A DNA stretch of 60,701 bases from Baia soyae. Lineage in GTDB: Bacteria; Bacillota; Bacilli; Thermoactinomycetales; Thermoactinomycetaceae. The DNA lies in assembly GCF_004341445.1 (NCBI RefSeq), contig NZ_SLXV01000013.1:1-60701 (forward strand), written 5' to 3'. The position numbers were made by a program, and so were the translations under genes. Positions 1-9,076 of this stretch are shown in pieces; the stretch's first letter is position 1; the number at the start of each line of letters is the position of its first letter. The notes below the pieces were generated by a model. That model had not been told where the DNA came from. It ran no database searches and saw only the letters and a list, made by a program, of their open reading frames with translations.

Positions 1-2
1 GA

Positions 3-95
3 TGGAGAAACCATCGCCATAAACGATATTTGAGTCAATTCACACAAAAACCTCTTCTAAACTTGTTGTTCAGAAGAGGTTTGTCTGCAGTCTGA
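3..95 (-). repeat. 93-bp terminal module, left copy (inverted relative to right copy)
   Basis: Positions 3-95 are an exact reverse complement of 60609-60701 by base-by-base reading (paired positions sum to 60704). The module contains an 11-bp stem with arms 48-58 and 72-82. Read on the minus strand, the stem is followed by a T-run, so this copy can terminate transcription of the minus-strand gene that ends at 154. The match could extend past the right end of the window. The likely nature is a dispersed intergenic repeat; copy number in the genome cannot be seen here. Confidence 0.9.
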
Positions 96-127
96 CGCTT
101 CCAGACGGCAATCTGGAAGCGTTTTTT
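95..127 (+). terminator. Rho-independent terminator of a plus-strand gene lying left of the window
   Basis: Stem ACGCTTCCAGA (95-105) pairs with TCTGGAAGCGT (112-122) and is followed by a run of T on the plus strand. No plus-strand gene precedes it inside the window, so it presumably serves an upstream gene cut off by the window edge. It directly abuts the 93-bp repeat module. Confidence 0.75.
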
Positions 128-153
128 CTCGAGGAGACACATCATCGTTTAAG

Positions 154-861
154 CTAACACCGTACATACTTGCGTTTGAAGCCAATCCGTCCTTTGTCGA
201 TTTCTTTTTGAATTCGTTCGGAAACAAGTGAGAGGCTACTCTTTTTCGTGCCTTTCATGATTTCGACTGAGCCTATGTTCTGAGCGATTTCGATCGCTTT
301 ATCATGAAGGGGTATATAGGAAAGGCCTACTGTATAGACAAAGTTATTCATCGAAATTTTGGTTCGATCAGGTGAGTGGTGGATCGTCATGTCTACCTGC
401 TCAAGCATATCCGCTATTTTACTTGTACTAAATTCACGGTCGGGGCGATTCCCTAAAAGCCAGCAGTAGCAACTCCAGCCTGCTGACATCCTTAGTTCGT
501 CACCGCTATTGATCCATTTATCGGCAACGGCTTGCGCAATATCTGCTTCTGATAATGTTACTGCCACGACGAAGTCAGATAGCATGTAGAAATATGCCCC
601 GTCCATCCAGCGTTCAAAATGTTCTTCTGTCATGATCATAGGGTCTGCAATGACACCTGCAAAATACATCGCATCGTAGTTTCCGGTGGCGTATAATTGG
701 TCCGCCAAAGGTTGATTTTTCTTGATTTTCTTTGCAAGTGGCTTCATTTCGCCTGTCGTTACACCAAAAAGAGGCTCGTGTGCTCCATTGCTTATGTATA
801 TTTTTTTCATTCGTTCCTTGCTGAGTGCTTCTAGCTCCTGCATTACCATTTCAAAATCCAT
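154..861 (-). CDS. DNA alkylation repair-type (AlkD-like HEAT-repeat) protein
   Basis: The protein of about 235 residues is an all-helical sequence resembling the DNA alkylation repair family (AlkC/AlkD type, HEAT-like repeats). The N-terminal part carries 'FGVTTGEMKPLAKKI', the region where family members recognise the start of the repeat stack. Family members excise alkylated purines from DNA; the exact substrate cannot be read here, and several subfamilies lack glycosylase activity. The frame is open to 996, but the extra 45 residues are lysine/arginine-rich low-complexity sequence. The ATG at 861 has a purine-rich GGAAGGGAAG about 8 bases upstream, so I chose it. It points away from ndk and stands alone, with the repeat-module hairpin as its probable terminator. 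Confidence 0.7.
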   Translation of the reverse strand: MDFEMVMQELEALSKERMKKIYISNGAHEPLFGVTTGEMKPLAKKIKKNQPLADQLYATGNYDAMYFAGVIADPMIMTEEHFERWMDGAYFYMLSDFVVAVTLSEADIAQAVADKWINSGDELRMSAGWSCYCWLLGNRPDREFSTSKIADMLEQVDMTIHHSPDRTKISMNNFVYTVGLSYIPLHDKAIEIAQNIGSVEIMKGTKKSSLSLVSERIQKEIDKGRIGFKRKYVRC

Positions 862-1079
862 CGTTTTGCACTTCCCTTCCTCATCATTGTTCCCCTTTCT
901 AGGGCCATTACTATTTTTCCTTTCTCTTTTTTTAGCGATTTTGCTGGGTTTCTTTTCTTTGAAAACGGTTGCTTTCCCATTTACTTCTTGATACAATTTT
1001 TTTGGTCTTATACATAGCTATAAACTGGCTTAGATGTATCTTCTAGGCACATTTGTTACATAAACTGGAGGTAATACGG

Positions 1080-1523
1080 ATGGAAAAAACATTTATTATG
1101 GTGAAACCAGACGGCGTACAACGCGGTTTAGTGGGCGAAATCGTAGCTCGTTTTGAGAAGAAAGGCTACCAACTTGTTGGAGCAAAATTGATGCATGTAT
1201 CCCGTGACCTAGCGGAAGCACATTATGCAGAACATAAAGAGCGCCCATTCTTTGGTGAGCTTGTAGATTTCATCACATCTAGCCCTGTGTTTGCTATGGT
1301 TTGGGCGGGTGAAGGCGTGATTGGTACAGCTCGTCATATGATGGGTAAAACGAATCCAAAAGAAGCAGATCTTGGTACGATTCGCGGTGATTTCGGAGTA
1401 AGTGTTGGCATGAATATCGTTCATGGTTCTGATTCTGCTGAGAGTGCTGAGCGTGAATTAAGCCTATGGTTTAAGGAAGAAGAAGTTACAAGCTATGCAA
1501 AAACGTTAAATCGCTGGGTGTAG
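1080..1523 (+). CDS. ndk: Nucleoside diphosphate kinase
   Basis: A 147-residue cytosolic enzyme that transfers the terminal phosphate from ATP to other (d)NDPs through a phosphohistidine. The sequence shows the family start '[19 protein letters not shown]' and the active-site segment '[17 protein letters not shown]', where the histidine of 'VHGSDS' is the catalytic residue. Length is typical. The ATG at 1080 is preceded by GGAGGT with good spacing; the longer frame from 1053 adds nine unlikely residues. A terminator follows, so it is probably a single transcription unit. In B. subtilis ndk also sits just upstream of the aro genes. Confidence 0.97.
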   Translation: MEKTFIMVKPDGVQRGLVGEIVARFEKKGYQLVGAKLMHVSRDLAEAHYAEHKERPFFGELVDFITSSPVFAMVWAGEGVIGTARHMMGKTNPKEADLGTIRGDFGVSVGMNIVHGSDSAESAERELSLWFKEEEVTSYAKTLNRWV

Positions 1524-1535
1524 GGCGATGGTAAG

Positions 1536-1568
1536 AAAAAAAGCTCGGGTTGACCGGGCTTTTTTCTT
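1536..1568 (+). terminator. Terminator after ndk
   Basis: Stem arms 1542-1548 and 1553-1560 (AGCTCGG/CCGGGCT with one G-U pair), A-run before and T-run after. Also read usably on the minus strand. Confidence 0.8.
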
Positions 1569-1616
1569 TTGAGAGGATATAGAGAGAACGTGATAGAGAA
1601 CGGGGGCATTTACCAG

Positions 1617-2624
1617 ATGTCGTTTCAGTCATATAAAGATCAGAAACGAGTGATTGAATTTTTACAAACGGCCATCAGACAAGATCGTGTTGCCCACGGG
1701 TACTTGTTTTATGGTCCCAAAGGTACATATAAAAGGGAAATTGCCCTCGAGTTCGCTAAGGCAATTAATTGCGAGAAGAGTCAGCTAGATCCATGTGATG
1801 AGTGCCCTACTTGTAAGCAAATTGAATCAGGGAATCATCCGGATGTACTCGTGATTGAGCCAGATGGTAACATGATAAAGATGGAGCAGATTAAACAGTT
1901 GCAACATCGTTTTCGATATCAATCTGCACAAGGGATGACACGTGTCGTTATTTTGGATTCGGCTGATCAGATGAGAATTGAGACCGCGAACACGTTGTTA
2001 AAATTCTTAGAAGAGCCGACTTCTCCCATGCTGGCGATTTTAATAACGGAGCAAGAGAAGAGTATCGTGCAGACGGTTCGCTCTCGGTGTCAGTCAGTCC
2101 GCTTCGTGGAGCCGACTTGGTTGGAGCAAGCCAAGATGTGGCAAGCTCACGGGATTCAGCCGCCTATGAATTACGTACTAGCACAGTGCTCCCAAAAATT
2201 CGAGCAGTTAGAAATGGATTCGGAGGAGTTGGAACGAATCTTTCGTCACGTGATCGATTGGTCTCAGTTGTTAGTAAATAAGCAATCCACCGCTATCGTT
2301 ACGATTCAAGAGCCATGGTTCCAAGAATTGATTCAGAAAAAGCAAGTGACGCTGATTCTAGATTTTCTTATGATATGGCTTCGTTATGTCTCGAGAAGTG
2401 CGATCGGGATGGCGGATGAGAATATGGCTGGCTTTGCAGAGCAGGGTAGTAGCCAGGCAAAAAGAACGACTCAATCTGCATGTGCGAAGCTGATCGAGCA
2501 GGTTATGATTACGAGGAAATTAGTAGCTAGACCTGAGCTAAGTAACCAGTCATTAATCGAGCAATTCGTTATCCGGATACAAAAAGATGCTCCTAGTGAT
2601 TGGACGAAACTGGGCTATAATTAA
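1617..2624 (+). CDS. holB: DNA polymerase III subunit delta' (clamp-loader ATPase family)
   Basis: About 335 residues with clamp-loader features: 'GYLFYGPKGTYKREIALEFA' in the P-loop position, a zinc-binding 'CDECPTCKQ' with an earlier cysteine ('INCEK'), and 'NTLLKFLEEPTSPMLAILIT' with the following 'SRCQSVRF', the usual sensor/arginine-finger region of delta' and DnaX. The P-loop is degenerate (GPKGTYK lacks the second glycine), as expected for a delta' subunit, which need not bind ATP. ATG 1617 has GGGGG about nine bases upstream; the frame from 1569 adds 16 unlikely residues. It lies 26 bp upstream of aroC. B. subtilis has holB elsewhere, so this placement differs. Confidence 0.82.
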   Translation: MSFQSYKDQKRVIEFLQTAIRQDRVAHGYLFYGPKGTYKREIALEFAKAINCEKSQLDPCDECPTCKQIESGNHPDVLVIEPDGNMIKMEQIKQLQHRFRYQSAQGMTRVVILDSADQMRIETANTLLKFLEEPTSPMLAILITEQEKSIVQTVRSRCQSVRFVEPTWLEQAKMWQAHGIQPPMNYVLAQCSQKFEQLEMDSEELERIFRHVIDWSQLLVNKQSTAIVTIQEPWFQELIQKKQVTLILDFLMIWLRYVSRSAIGMADENMAGFAEQGSSQAKRTTQSACAKLIEQVMITRKLVARPELSNQSLIEQFVIRIQKDAPSDWTKLGYN

Positions 2625-2650
2625 GCCATTTTGAGAGGAAATGAATATAG

Positions 2651-3814
2651 ATGAGATACCTAACAGCAGGAGAATCACATGGTCCGCAACTTACATTAAT
2701 TATAGATGGTGTGCCGAGCCAAGTTCCCTTTTCAAAAGAGCAGATTGACCATCAGCTACATCGCAGGCAAAAAGGACATGGCCGTGGTCGTCGAATGCAG
2801 ATTGAGCGAGATGAAATTCAAATCATGAGTGGGGTTCGCTTTGGTAAGACGACGGGAGCACCGATTGCTTTAGTGATAGAAAATAAGGATTATACGCATT
2901 GGCAAAAGGTGATGAATCCATTTCCGATGCAGGAAGAAGCAGATAAGAGAAAGCTAACGCGTCCACGTCCGGGACATGCAGATTTAAATGGAGCGATAAA
3001 ATATGACCATCGTGATTTGCGAGATGTTTTAGAGCGTTCGAGTGCAAGAGAAACAGCGGCTAGAGTAGCGGCTGGTGCTTTCGCACGGCAGATTCTAGCA
3101 TTATGTGGGATCGAAATTGCAGGACATGTCTTGCAGATTGGTGGAGTGAAAGCGAAGCGAATCTTAGATGTTCCGTTATCTGAGTTCGTCACGCAAGCTG
3201 AAGAATCGCCTGTGCGTTGCTTAGATCCAGAGGCAGAACAGGCCATGATGAAAGAGATTGATGATGCGAAAGCAGAAGGGGATTCGATTGGTGGCATCGT
3301 GGAAGTGATTGTAGAGGGGATGCCGATCGGTCTGGGAAGTCATACCCAATGGGATCGTAAACTGGATGCGAAAATTGCTCAAGCGATCGTGAGTATCAAT
3401 GCGTTTAAAGGTGTGGAGTTTGGAATCGGTTTTGAGGCGGCTAATTTACGCGGTTCACAAGTTCATGATGAGATTATCTGGTCGAAAGAGCGTGGATTTA
3501 CTCGTGCTACCAATCGTCTAGGTGGCTTCGAAGGTGGTATGACGACAGGCGAAGAGATTATCGTACGTGGGGTGATGAAACCAATTCCTACATTGTACAA
3601 GCCGTTAATGAGTGTTGATATCGATACAAAAGAGGAATTTGCAGCAAGTATTGAAAGATCGGACTCCTGTGCAGTTCCTGCGGCTAGTGTCGTAGCGGAA
3701 GCTGTAGTCGCTTGGGAAGTGGCCCAAGCATTACTTGAAAAATTCCCTGCTGATACAGTGGAAGAGTTAGTCGCTCAGGTCCAGCGCTACCGGGAACATA
3801 CGAGAAATTTTTAA
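2651..3814 (+). CDS. aroC: Chorismate synthase
   Basis: 387 residues. Last step of the shikimate pathway: FMNH2-dependent 1,4-elimination of phosphate from EPSP to chorismate, cytosolic homotetramer. Recognised from '[18 protein letters not shown]' at the N-terminus, '[13 protein letters not shown]' and '[16 protein letters not shown]' in the middle, and '[11 protein letters not shown]' near the C-terminus. These are the family signatures that bind FMN and substrate. The start has a GAGAGGAAA ribosome site. It sits 15 bp before aroB and they are presumably co-transcribed. B. subtilis calls this gene aroF. Confidence 0.97.
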   Translation: MRYLTAGESHGPQLTLIIDGVPSQVPFSKEQIDHQLHRRQKGHGRGRRMQIERDEIQIMSGVRFGKTTGAPIALVIENKDYTHWQKVMNPFPMQEEADKRKLTRPRPGHADLNGAIKYDHRDLRDVLERSSARETAARVAAGAFARQILALCGIEIAGHVLQIGGVKAKRILDVPLSEFVTQAEESPVRCLDPEAEQAMMKEIDDAKAEGDSIGGIVEVIVEGMPIGLGSHTQWDRKLDAKIAQAIVSINAFKGVEFGIGFEAANLRGSQVHDEIIWSKERGFTRATNRLGGFEGGMTTGEEIIVRGVMKPIPTLYKPLMSVDIDTKEEFAASIERSDSCAVPAASVVAEAVVAWEVAQALLEKFPADTVEELVAQVQRYREHTRNF

Positions 3815-3829
3815 TGGGAGTGTGAGCAA

Positions 3830-4924
3830 ATGAGAAAGCTAGAGGTCTCGTTACCTGAACAGTCCTATTCCATCTTGATTGGTTCAGGATTATTAGCTAA
3901 GCTGCCCAATCTATTAGAGATGCAAGGTGTTCAAAAACAAGATCGCTTATTTCTCATCACAGACGATCAGGTGGCTATTCACTATTTGGAGCCAGTTCGG
4001 AGAAGCCTCTCTGAATCTGGCTTCTCTATCGATTTTGCAATCGTCCCTCATGGTGAACAATCGAAATGTGTAGCAACCTATGAATCTTTGATTGGGAAAT
4101 TGATAGAAGCCGGATGCAACCGTAAAAGCGTCATCCTAGCGTTAGGCGGCGGAGTTATTGGAGACCTCGCTGGATTTGTAGCGGCTACATACATGCGTGG
4201 GATTCGTTTTTTTCAGTTGCCTACTACCTTACTCGCACATGATAGTAGTGTGGGTGGGAAGGTAGCGATTAATCACATACTCGGTAAAAACATCATGGGT
4301 GCCTTTTATCAGCCTAAAGGTGTGATTTATGATGTTGATACCCTACAAACGCTGTCAACACGAGAGCTTCAATCAGGATTTGCTGAAGTGATCAAACATG
4401 GATTAATCTGGGATCACTCCTTTGTCGATTGGTTATTTCAAAACAAAGAAGAGTTGCTAAGCCGTAATTCTCTCTACCTAACAGAAGCGATCGAAAGAGC
4501 ATGTGCGGTCAAAGTAGCTGTCGTCAGCCAAGACGAAACAGAACAAGGTATCCGTGCCATCTTAAACTATGGGCACACCATCGGTCATGCCATCGAAGGA
4601 ACAACTTCCTACAGCGCCTACACTCACGGAGAAGCAATCTCGATCGGCATGGTCGGATCAGCGTGGATGAGCGAAAAAATCCACTCTTCCAGCCAAGGCT
4701 TAACCAAGATGACCGAAGAGTTATTAACCCACTTTGGTCTACCTGTCAAGCTACGTACACCTTTATCAGAAGATAAGCTGATGGACTACCTACGTCGAGA
4801 CAAGAAACACACTTCTACCGGATTTATCTTTATCCTATCACCCATATACGGACAAGTCCGAATCAACGAGCACGTCCCCGAGGGGTTGATCCGTCAAGCA
4901 TTACATAGGATAGGGGCTTGTTAA
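3830..4924 (+). CDS. aroB: 3-dehydroquinate synthase
   Basis: 364 residues. Converts DAHP to 3-dehydroquinate, the second step of the shikimate pathway, using NAD+ and a divalent metal. The NAD-binding 'LGGGVIGDLAGFVAATYMRG', the 'PTTLLAHDSSVGGKVAIN' loop, and the metal-ligand histidines of 'GHTIGHAIE' and 'THGEAISIGM' are all present. Length is normal. It follows aroC closely. The third quarter of the gene onward (about 4450-5250, into hisC) looks more C-rich at wobble positions than upstream; I noted this by eye only. Confidence 0.97.
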   Translation: MRKLEVSLPEQSYSILIGSGLLAKLPNLLEMQGVQKQDRLFLITDDQVAIHYLEPVRRSLSESGFSIDFAIVPHGEQSKCVATYESLIGKLIEAGCNRKSVILALGGGVIGDLAGFVAATYMRGIRFFQLPTTLLAHDSSVGGKVAINHILGKNIMGAFYQPKGVIYDVDTLQTLSTRELQSGFAEVIKHGLIWDHSFVDWLFQNKEELLSRNSLYLTEAIERACAVKVAVVSQDETEQGIRAILNYGHTIGHAIEGTTSYSAYTHGEAISIGMVGSAWMSEKIHSSSQGLTKMTEELLTHFGLPVKLRTPLSEDKLMDYLRRDKKHTSTGFIFILSPIYGQVRINEHVPEGLIRQALHRIGAC

Positions 4925-5012
4925 TAATTTAAGCTCATTCTTTCTTCTGTGAAAATTTCGACCCTTCCACCTTCAACTATTGTAAAATAAAAAGAAAGGG
5001 AGGAATAAATCC

Positions 5013-6110
5013 ATGATCAAATCCAAAAAATCCATTCACGGCCTACCTGTCTATCAACCAGGAAAGCCCCTAGAAGAAGTAAGGCGAGAACTCGGACTCG
5101 AACGCATCATCAAATTAGCTAGTAACGAGAATCCATTCGGATCATCCAAGGCAGTTTGGAAAGCAATCGAACAAGGGAAAGATTCGCTCCAACTTTACCC
5201 CGAAGGGTCTGCCCCTGATTTACGTGAAAAAGTAGCCGAACACCTTGAAGTAGACCCACGACGTCTCATCTTTGGAAATGGATCTGATGAAATTGTTCAA
5301 ATGATTGCCAGTACATACCTAGAACCAGATACAGAGGCAGTGATGGCAGATCTGACGTTTCCTCGTTATGAAACGGTAACCAAGATAGAAGGAGCTATAC
5401 CGATTCAAGTCCCTTTGAAAGAAGGCACTCATGACCTTGAAGGAATGCTTGCAGTGATCACCGAAAAAACGAGAGTGGTTTGGATTTGCAATCCTAATAA
5501 CCCTACGGGTACGATAGTGGGTCGCGAGGAGCTTGAATCCTTCTTAGACCAAGTTCCTGATCATGTCTTAACCGTGCTGGATGAGGCATACGCTGAGTAT
5601 GTGACCGATTCTAGCTATCCAGACTCTTTATCGTTACTCGACTATAATCCCAATATTGTCGTGTTACGCACCTTCTCTAAGATTTACGGCTTGGCGGCGC
5701 TACGGGTTGGATTTGGGGTTGCGCATCCGGATGTGGTAACCGAGTTGAATCGGGTCAGGGATCCATTTAATCTAAATCGTTTGGCTCAATTAGCAGCAAG
5801 TGCAGCCGTGGAAGACCAAACGTTTGTTTTCTACTGCCGAAATCAAAATGAGAGTGGACGTAAGCAGATCACGGGACGCTTGGACCAATTAGGCTTATTC
5901 CATTATCCTTCACACGGAAACTTTATCCTATTTGATACCGGTTTCCCGGCCAACGATGTATTTCAATTCCTGCTTCACCGCGGCGTGATTACCCGTTCTG
6001 GAGAAGGACTCGGATTCCCTACCTTCCTTCGTGTTACCATTGGTAGTAAAGACGAAAATGAAGCTTTTTTGAAAGAACTTGAATCCTTTTTAGAAGAACA
6101 TAAATGTTAG
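5013..6110 (+). CDS. hisC: Histidinol-phosphate aminotransferase
   Basis: 365 residues, PLP fold type I. Transaminates imidazole-acetol phosphate to histidinol phosphate, and in Bacillus also contributes to tyrosine/phenylalanine synthesis. Motifs: 'KLASNENPFGSSKAV' near the N-terminus, 'VWICNPNNPTGTIVG', 'VLDEAYAEYV', and the PLP lysine in 'RTFSKIYGLAALRVGFG'. Start ATG has AAAGGGAGG eight bases upstream. In B. subtilis hisC follows aroB with the trp operon in between; here the trp genes, tyrA and aroE are absent. An 88-bp gap precedes it and a clear terminator follows. Confidence 0.93.
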   Translation: MIKSKKSIHGLPVYQPGKPLEEVRRELGLERIIKLASNENPFGSSKAVWKAIEQGKDSLQLYPEGSAPDLREKVAEHLEVDPRRLIFGNGSDEIVQMIASTYLEPDTEAVMADLTFPRYETVTKIEGAIPIQVPLKEGTHDLEGMLAVITEKTRVVWICNPNNPTGTIVGREELESFLDQVPDHVLTVLDEAYAEYVTDSSYPDSLSLLDYNPNIVVLRTFSKIYGLAALRVGFGVAHPDVVTELNRVRDPFNLNRLAQLAASAAVEDQTFVFYCRNQNESGRKQITGRLDQLGLFHYPSHGNFILFDTGFPANDVFQFLLHRGVITRSGEGLGFPTFLRVTIGSKDENEAFLKELESFLEEHKC

Positions 6111-6196
6111 AAATTACTTGCATTTCAGATAATATATAGGTTATATTGAATGTATAGTATGGTTTCTCTCCACTCCTATCCTAATATTGCTATGGT

Positions 6197-6224
6197 AGAA
6201 CCGATTAAGCGGTTCTTTTTTTTG
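6197..6224 (+). terminator. Terminator after hisC
   Basis: Six-pair stem GAACCG (6198-6203)/CGGTTC (6210-6215), then eight T residues. Confidence 0.85.
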
Positions 6225-6260
6225 GTTTGTCCACATAGTGTGGGATGAGGAGGGTTGTCT

Positions 6261-6749
6261 ATGGGCGGACGAATTTGGCATTTTTCATTGGAATTCTTCT
6301 TTGTTCTCATCTGTATTTTCATCTTAAAAACATGGGTATTTCCCTTTTTTATCTCAATTTGGTTTCCCATTAGCGATATGACGGAGCTTCTTCATGAATG
6401 GACGTTACTCATGGTTGGAGTGATTACCTTATTCGCTTATGTAGGTCTAGGCTCTACTGCTAAATGGAGCTATCACCTTAACTGGAAGGTGTCGAGTGCT
6501 TTATTCTGTTTCTATCATCTGCCTCTTTTTGTCCTACCATGGACATGGTCCCAGCAAATGCAATCGGATTGGACCTATCTAGTAGGGGAGTTGTTTGTCC
6601 TATTTGGCTTTCGAGAGTGGGATTCACCGTTCTCTATTTTCATTGTCTCTTGGGTGGCTTTCTTGTTTGGTAGATGGATGAAGATAAAAGAAAAGGATGA
6701 ACAAGGAGGAAGGCTTGTTTCTAGGCATAAAGTATTCGTTCAAAAATGA
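6261..6749 (+). CDS. Small integral membrane protein, family not recognised
   Basis: About 162 residues and very hydrophobic. I count roughly four membrane segments: near residues 8-30, 42-60, 73-95 and 110-135, with basic residues at the C-terminus ('GRWMKIKEKDEQGGR'). The GAGGAGGG at 6247 spaces well to ATG 6261; an upstream TTG at 6255 is too close. No enzymatic motif is visible. It lies between the hisC terminator and coaA, with 88 bp before the coaA start. No function is proposed. Confidence 0.65.
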   Translation: MGGRIWHFSLEFFFVLICIFILKTWVFPFFISIWFPISDMTELLHEWTLLMVGVITLFAYVGLGSTAKWSYHLNWKVSSALFCFYHLPLFVLPWTWSQQMQSDWTYLVGELFVLFGFREWDSPFSIFIVSWVAFLFGRWMKIKEKDEQGGRLVSRHKVFVQK

Positions 6750-6837
6750 TGGGATGGATCGAGTACAGAGTAAAAAGATTGTCATTCTCTCTTTTTTTTG
6801 TCACAATGGACAAAGATCTCTAAAGAGGAGAATGAAC

Positions 6838-7770
6838 ATGAGCCAAGAGGCTGACTTAACCCTTCATGTCCGCTATCAGCGAGATAAGTGGAATGAACGC
6901 CATCAGGCAACTCCTTTTTCACTGTCAGCAGAAGCGCATGTGGAATTGATTGATAAACTAAAAATCTCTGAACATGAAATTCGTCAAGTATATCTCCCGA
7001 TTGCGTCCCGCTTTGTGGAGCTATATCATCATTTACAACAAGCTCCACGTACTGCGAACATCCCGCTCATTATTGGAGTGGCAGGTAGTGTTGCAGGTGG
7101 AAAGAGTACCATTGCCCAGATTTTTCACACGCTATTCGAAGATTCGCTGGGCAGAGATTCTGTGACGATCGTATCAACAGATAGCTTTTTATATCCGATG
7201 AAAATCATGACTGAGAAAGATATATTACATAGAAAAGGCTTTCCTGAGAGTTATGATATGGAAGGCTTTGTTCGCCTTCTCTATGAATGTAAATCGGGTT
7301 TTTCGAACTTTAAAGTTCCTATTTACTCGCATGATACGTATGATATATTGCCAGACGAAACCCTTACATTCACAAGGCCCAAAATGGTGATTGTAGAAGG
7401 GTTAAATGTGTTGCAAGTCGTTCCCGTTCAATTGGATCTGCTGAAGCGAACCTCATGGATTGCTGCTGATTTTCTGGATATTTCAATCTATGTGGATGCA
7501 GAAGAAGAAAATCAAATTATTTGGTATCTAGAGCGAGTCAAACGGCTCTGGAAGGAAGCTCGAACCAATCCGCATTCCTACTACCATCAATTTACCTCTC
7601 TAAGCGAAGAGGAGCTATTAAACCGAGCAACCAATGTATGGAATGAGATCAACCACGTAAACCTACATAACTATATCTTACCTTCACGCGAACGAGCCGA
7701 TGTCATTCTACATAAAAATGGGGACCACTCTGTTACCGATATATATGTACAGAGGAAATTACGGATTTGA
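6838..7770 (+). CDS. coaA: Pantothenate kinase, type I
   Basis: About 310 residues. Phosphorylates pantothenate, the first and usually controlling step of coenzyme A synthesis. The P-loop 'GVAGSVAGGKSTIA' and the downstream 'STDSFLYPM', 'KGFPESYD' and 'PIYSHDTYDI' are hallmarks of the bacterial CoaA (PRK-like) fold. The frame is open from 6697, but the AAAGAGGAG ribosome site fits ATG 6838. The window also holds panB, panC and panD, so pantothenate synthesis and its first use are both encoded here, though about 14 kb apart. Confidence 0.94.
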   Translation: MSQEADLTLHVRYQRDKWNERHQATPFSLSAEAHVELIDKLKISEHEIRQVYLPIASRFVELYHHLQQAPRTANIPLIIGVAGSVAGGKSTIAQIFHTLFEDSLGRDSVTIVSTDSFLYPMKIMTEKDILHRKGFPESYDMEGFVRLLYECKSGFSNFKVPIYSHDTYDILPDETLTFTRPKMVIVEGLNVLQVVPVQLDLLKRTSWIAADFLDISIYVDAEEENQIIWYLERVKRLWKEARTNPHSYYHQFTSLSEEELLNRATNVWNEINHVNLHNYILPSRERADVILHKNGDHSVTDIYVQRKLRI

Positions 7771-7787
7771 ATACGATGTCTAACTTA

Positions 7788-7832
7788 ACACCCTTTCGTC
7801 CAAACTATCATTTAATAGGGACGAAAGGGTGT
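7788..7832. other. Perfect 14-bp inverted repeat around the start of the next gene
   Basis: ACACCCTTTCGTCC (7788-7801) pairs with GGACGAAAGGGTGT (7819-7832), 17-base loop, no T-run on either strand. The right arm holds GAAAGGG, the only purine-rich stretch just upstream of ATG 7842, so folding could hide that ribosome site. It may instead be a coaA 3'-end stabilising hairpin. Confidence 0.6.
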
Positions 7833-7841
7833 CGTAGTAAG

Positions 7842-8960
7842 ATGAGAATAGCAGAATGGCTTACTTATGCAGGAATTGATCAATTAAAACAATTACATCG
7901 GTACTATGGATGTGAACAAACGGATCAACACTCGAAACATGAGTTAATCTGTAGCTTACTACGTCAAATCAGTAAAAAAAGTTATATCCACAATTTGCTG
8001 GAAGGGTGCTCTACGACTGAATTACGGTTTATTGAGTTAATTACGCTAGATCCAAGCCCGGCCTACACGATGGAAGAGCTTCTCGCAAAGGGTCGTGCGG
8101 CTTTATGTGGAGAAGAAGGGACCCCTCGCTCATTTGTCGTAGCGGCTTTAAAAAAGGGCTGGTTGTTTCCAGGCTATTCTCACCAAACGCAGTATCTCTA
8201 TCATATGCCTAGCGATACGAGAGAGCAGATTCAACAAGCATTTGTTCAGTCGTATATTCCTTTTCAGCAATCGAATTCTCCCAGTTGTTATCGTGATGAA
8301 GAAAATCAGATGGTATATGATTTACAACGTTTCTTGCAATATTTACAGCAAGATATCGTAAAATTGACGCAGGATCAAGCGATTTATCGTCAGCAATGTA
8401 AGCAGTTACTCCAAACGTTTGCGATTCCAGAAGAGCCTATTAAAAGCGGAGGACCGAGATTTGGTTTTGGGCGAATGTATCATCTATACCCGAATCGCTT
8501 CTCACTTCTTTATGATTATGCATACTATGAAAAATACATCTTAGAAGAAGAACAAGGATATCTGGGTGTTACTTCAGTAGGATCTGAAAGGTGTAGTCAT
8601 CTAGGAGTACAGGAAGGAAAACAGCTCTATCGATTCTGGATTCGCCTCTACCGTCGTCCGATTCCTCAGCTACCTATTATTTTAAGGTGGATTGGCCTGC
8701 TCTCCTACCCGAATTGGATCTCTGTTTCTGCTATTTATCAAGCAGTCTCCCCTTGGCTAAAGCCATTCTATTATGAAACAGAGAAATCATTATTCCAAAA
8801 AATCATGGAGATGTTGGTTCATTTGGGGGTTGGGAAGTGGGGAGAGGAGAACCAGGAAGCTTATTTTACTCTTACGTCTAATGGGATTAGGTGGATGCAT
8901 GGCGTTTCTGCATTTGGCGAACAGACAATTGAAGAAGGGTTTATTCAGCCGCCGAAGTAG
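7842..8960 (+). CDS. Unrecognised protein with helicase-associated-like helical repeats
   Basis: I do not recognise this protein of about 372 residues. The first third is helical and leucine/glutamate-rich ('IAEWLTYAGIDQLKQL', 'TELRFIELITL'), resembling small domains that accompany superfamily 2 helicases and transcription factors. The C-terminal third ('FQKIMEMLVHLGVGKWG' followed by 'YFTLTSNGIRWM') looks like a winged helix. The frame is also open from TTG 7767, which overlaps the coaA stop by 3 bp and has AGAGGAAA eight bases upstream. That start would place a perfect hairpin inside the coding sequence and encode an odd leader, so I prefer ATG 7842 without being sure. Confidence 0.6.
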   Translation: MRIAEWLTYAGIDQLKQLHRYYGCEQTDQHSKHELICSLLRQISKKSYIHNLLEGCSTTELRFIELITLDPSPAYTMEELLAKGRAALCGEEGTPRSFVVAALKKGWLFPGYSHQTQYLYHMPSDTREQIQQAFVQSYIPFQQSNSPSCYRDEENQMVYDLQRFLQYLQQDIVKLTQDQAIYRQQCKQLLQTFAIPEEPIKSGGPRFGFGRMYHLYPNRFSLLYDYAYYEKYILEEEQGYLGVTSVGSERCSHLGVQEGKQLYRFWIRLYRRPIPQLPIILRWIGLLSYPNWISVSAIYQAVSPWLKPFYYETEKSLFQKIMEMLVHLGVGKWGEENQEAYFTLTSNGIRWMHGVSAFGEQTIEEGFIQPPK

Positions 8961-9076
8961 GAAAATGGATTCTTTAACTCGAATGTAATAGTTATAGGTG
9001 TAATAGGATAGATACAAAGAGCTACATCTTTGTCAGAGATCGACTCATTCACCCATCCATGCAAGGGGGAAGGCAG

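Noticed and set aside
862-996. 45-residue N-terminal extension of the alkylation-repair-type gene
   Set aside because: Low-complexity Lys/Arg-rich leader without a good ribosome site; ATG 861 has one at proper spacing.
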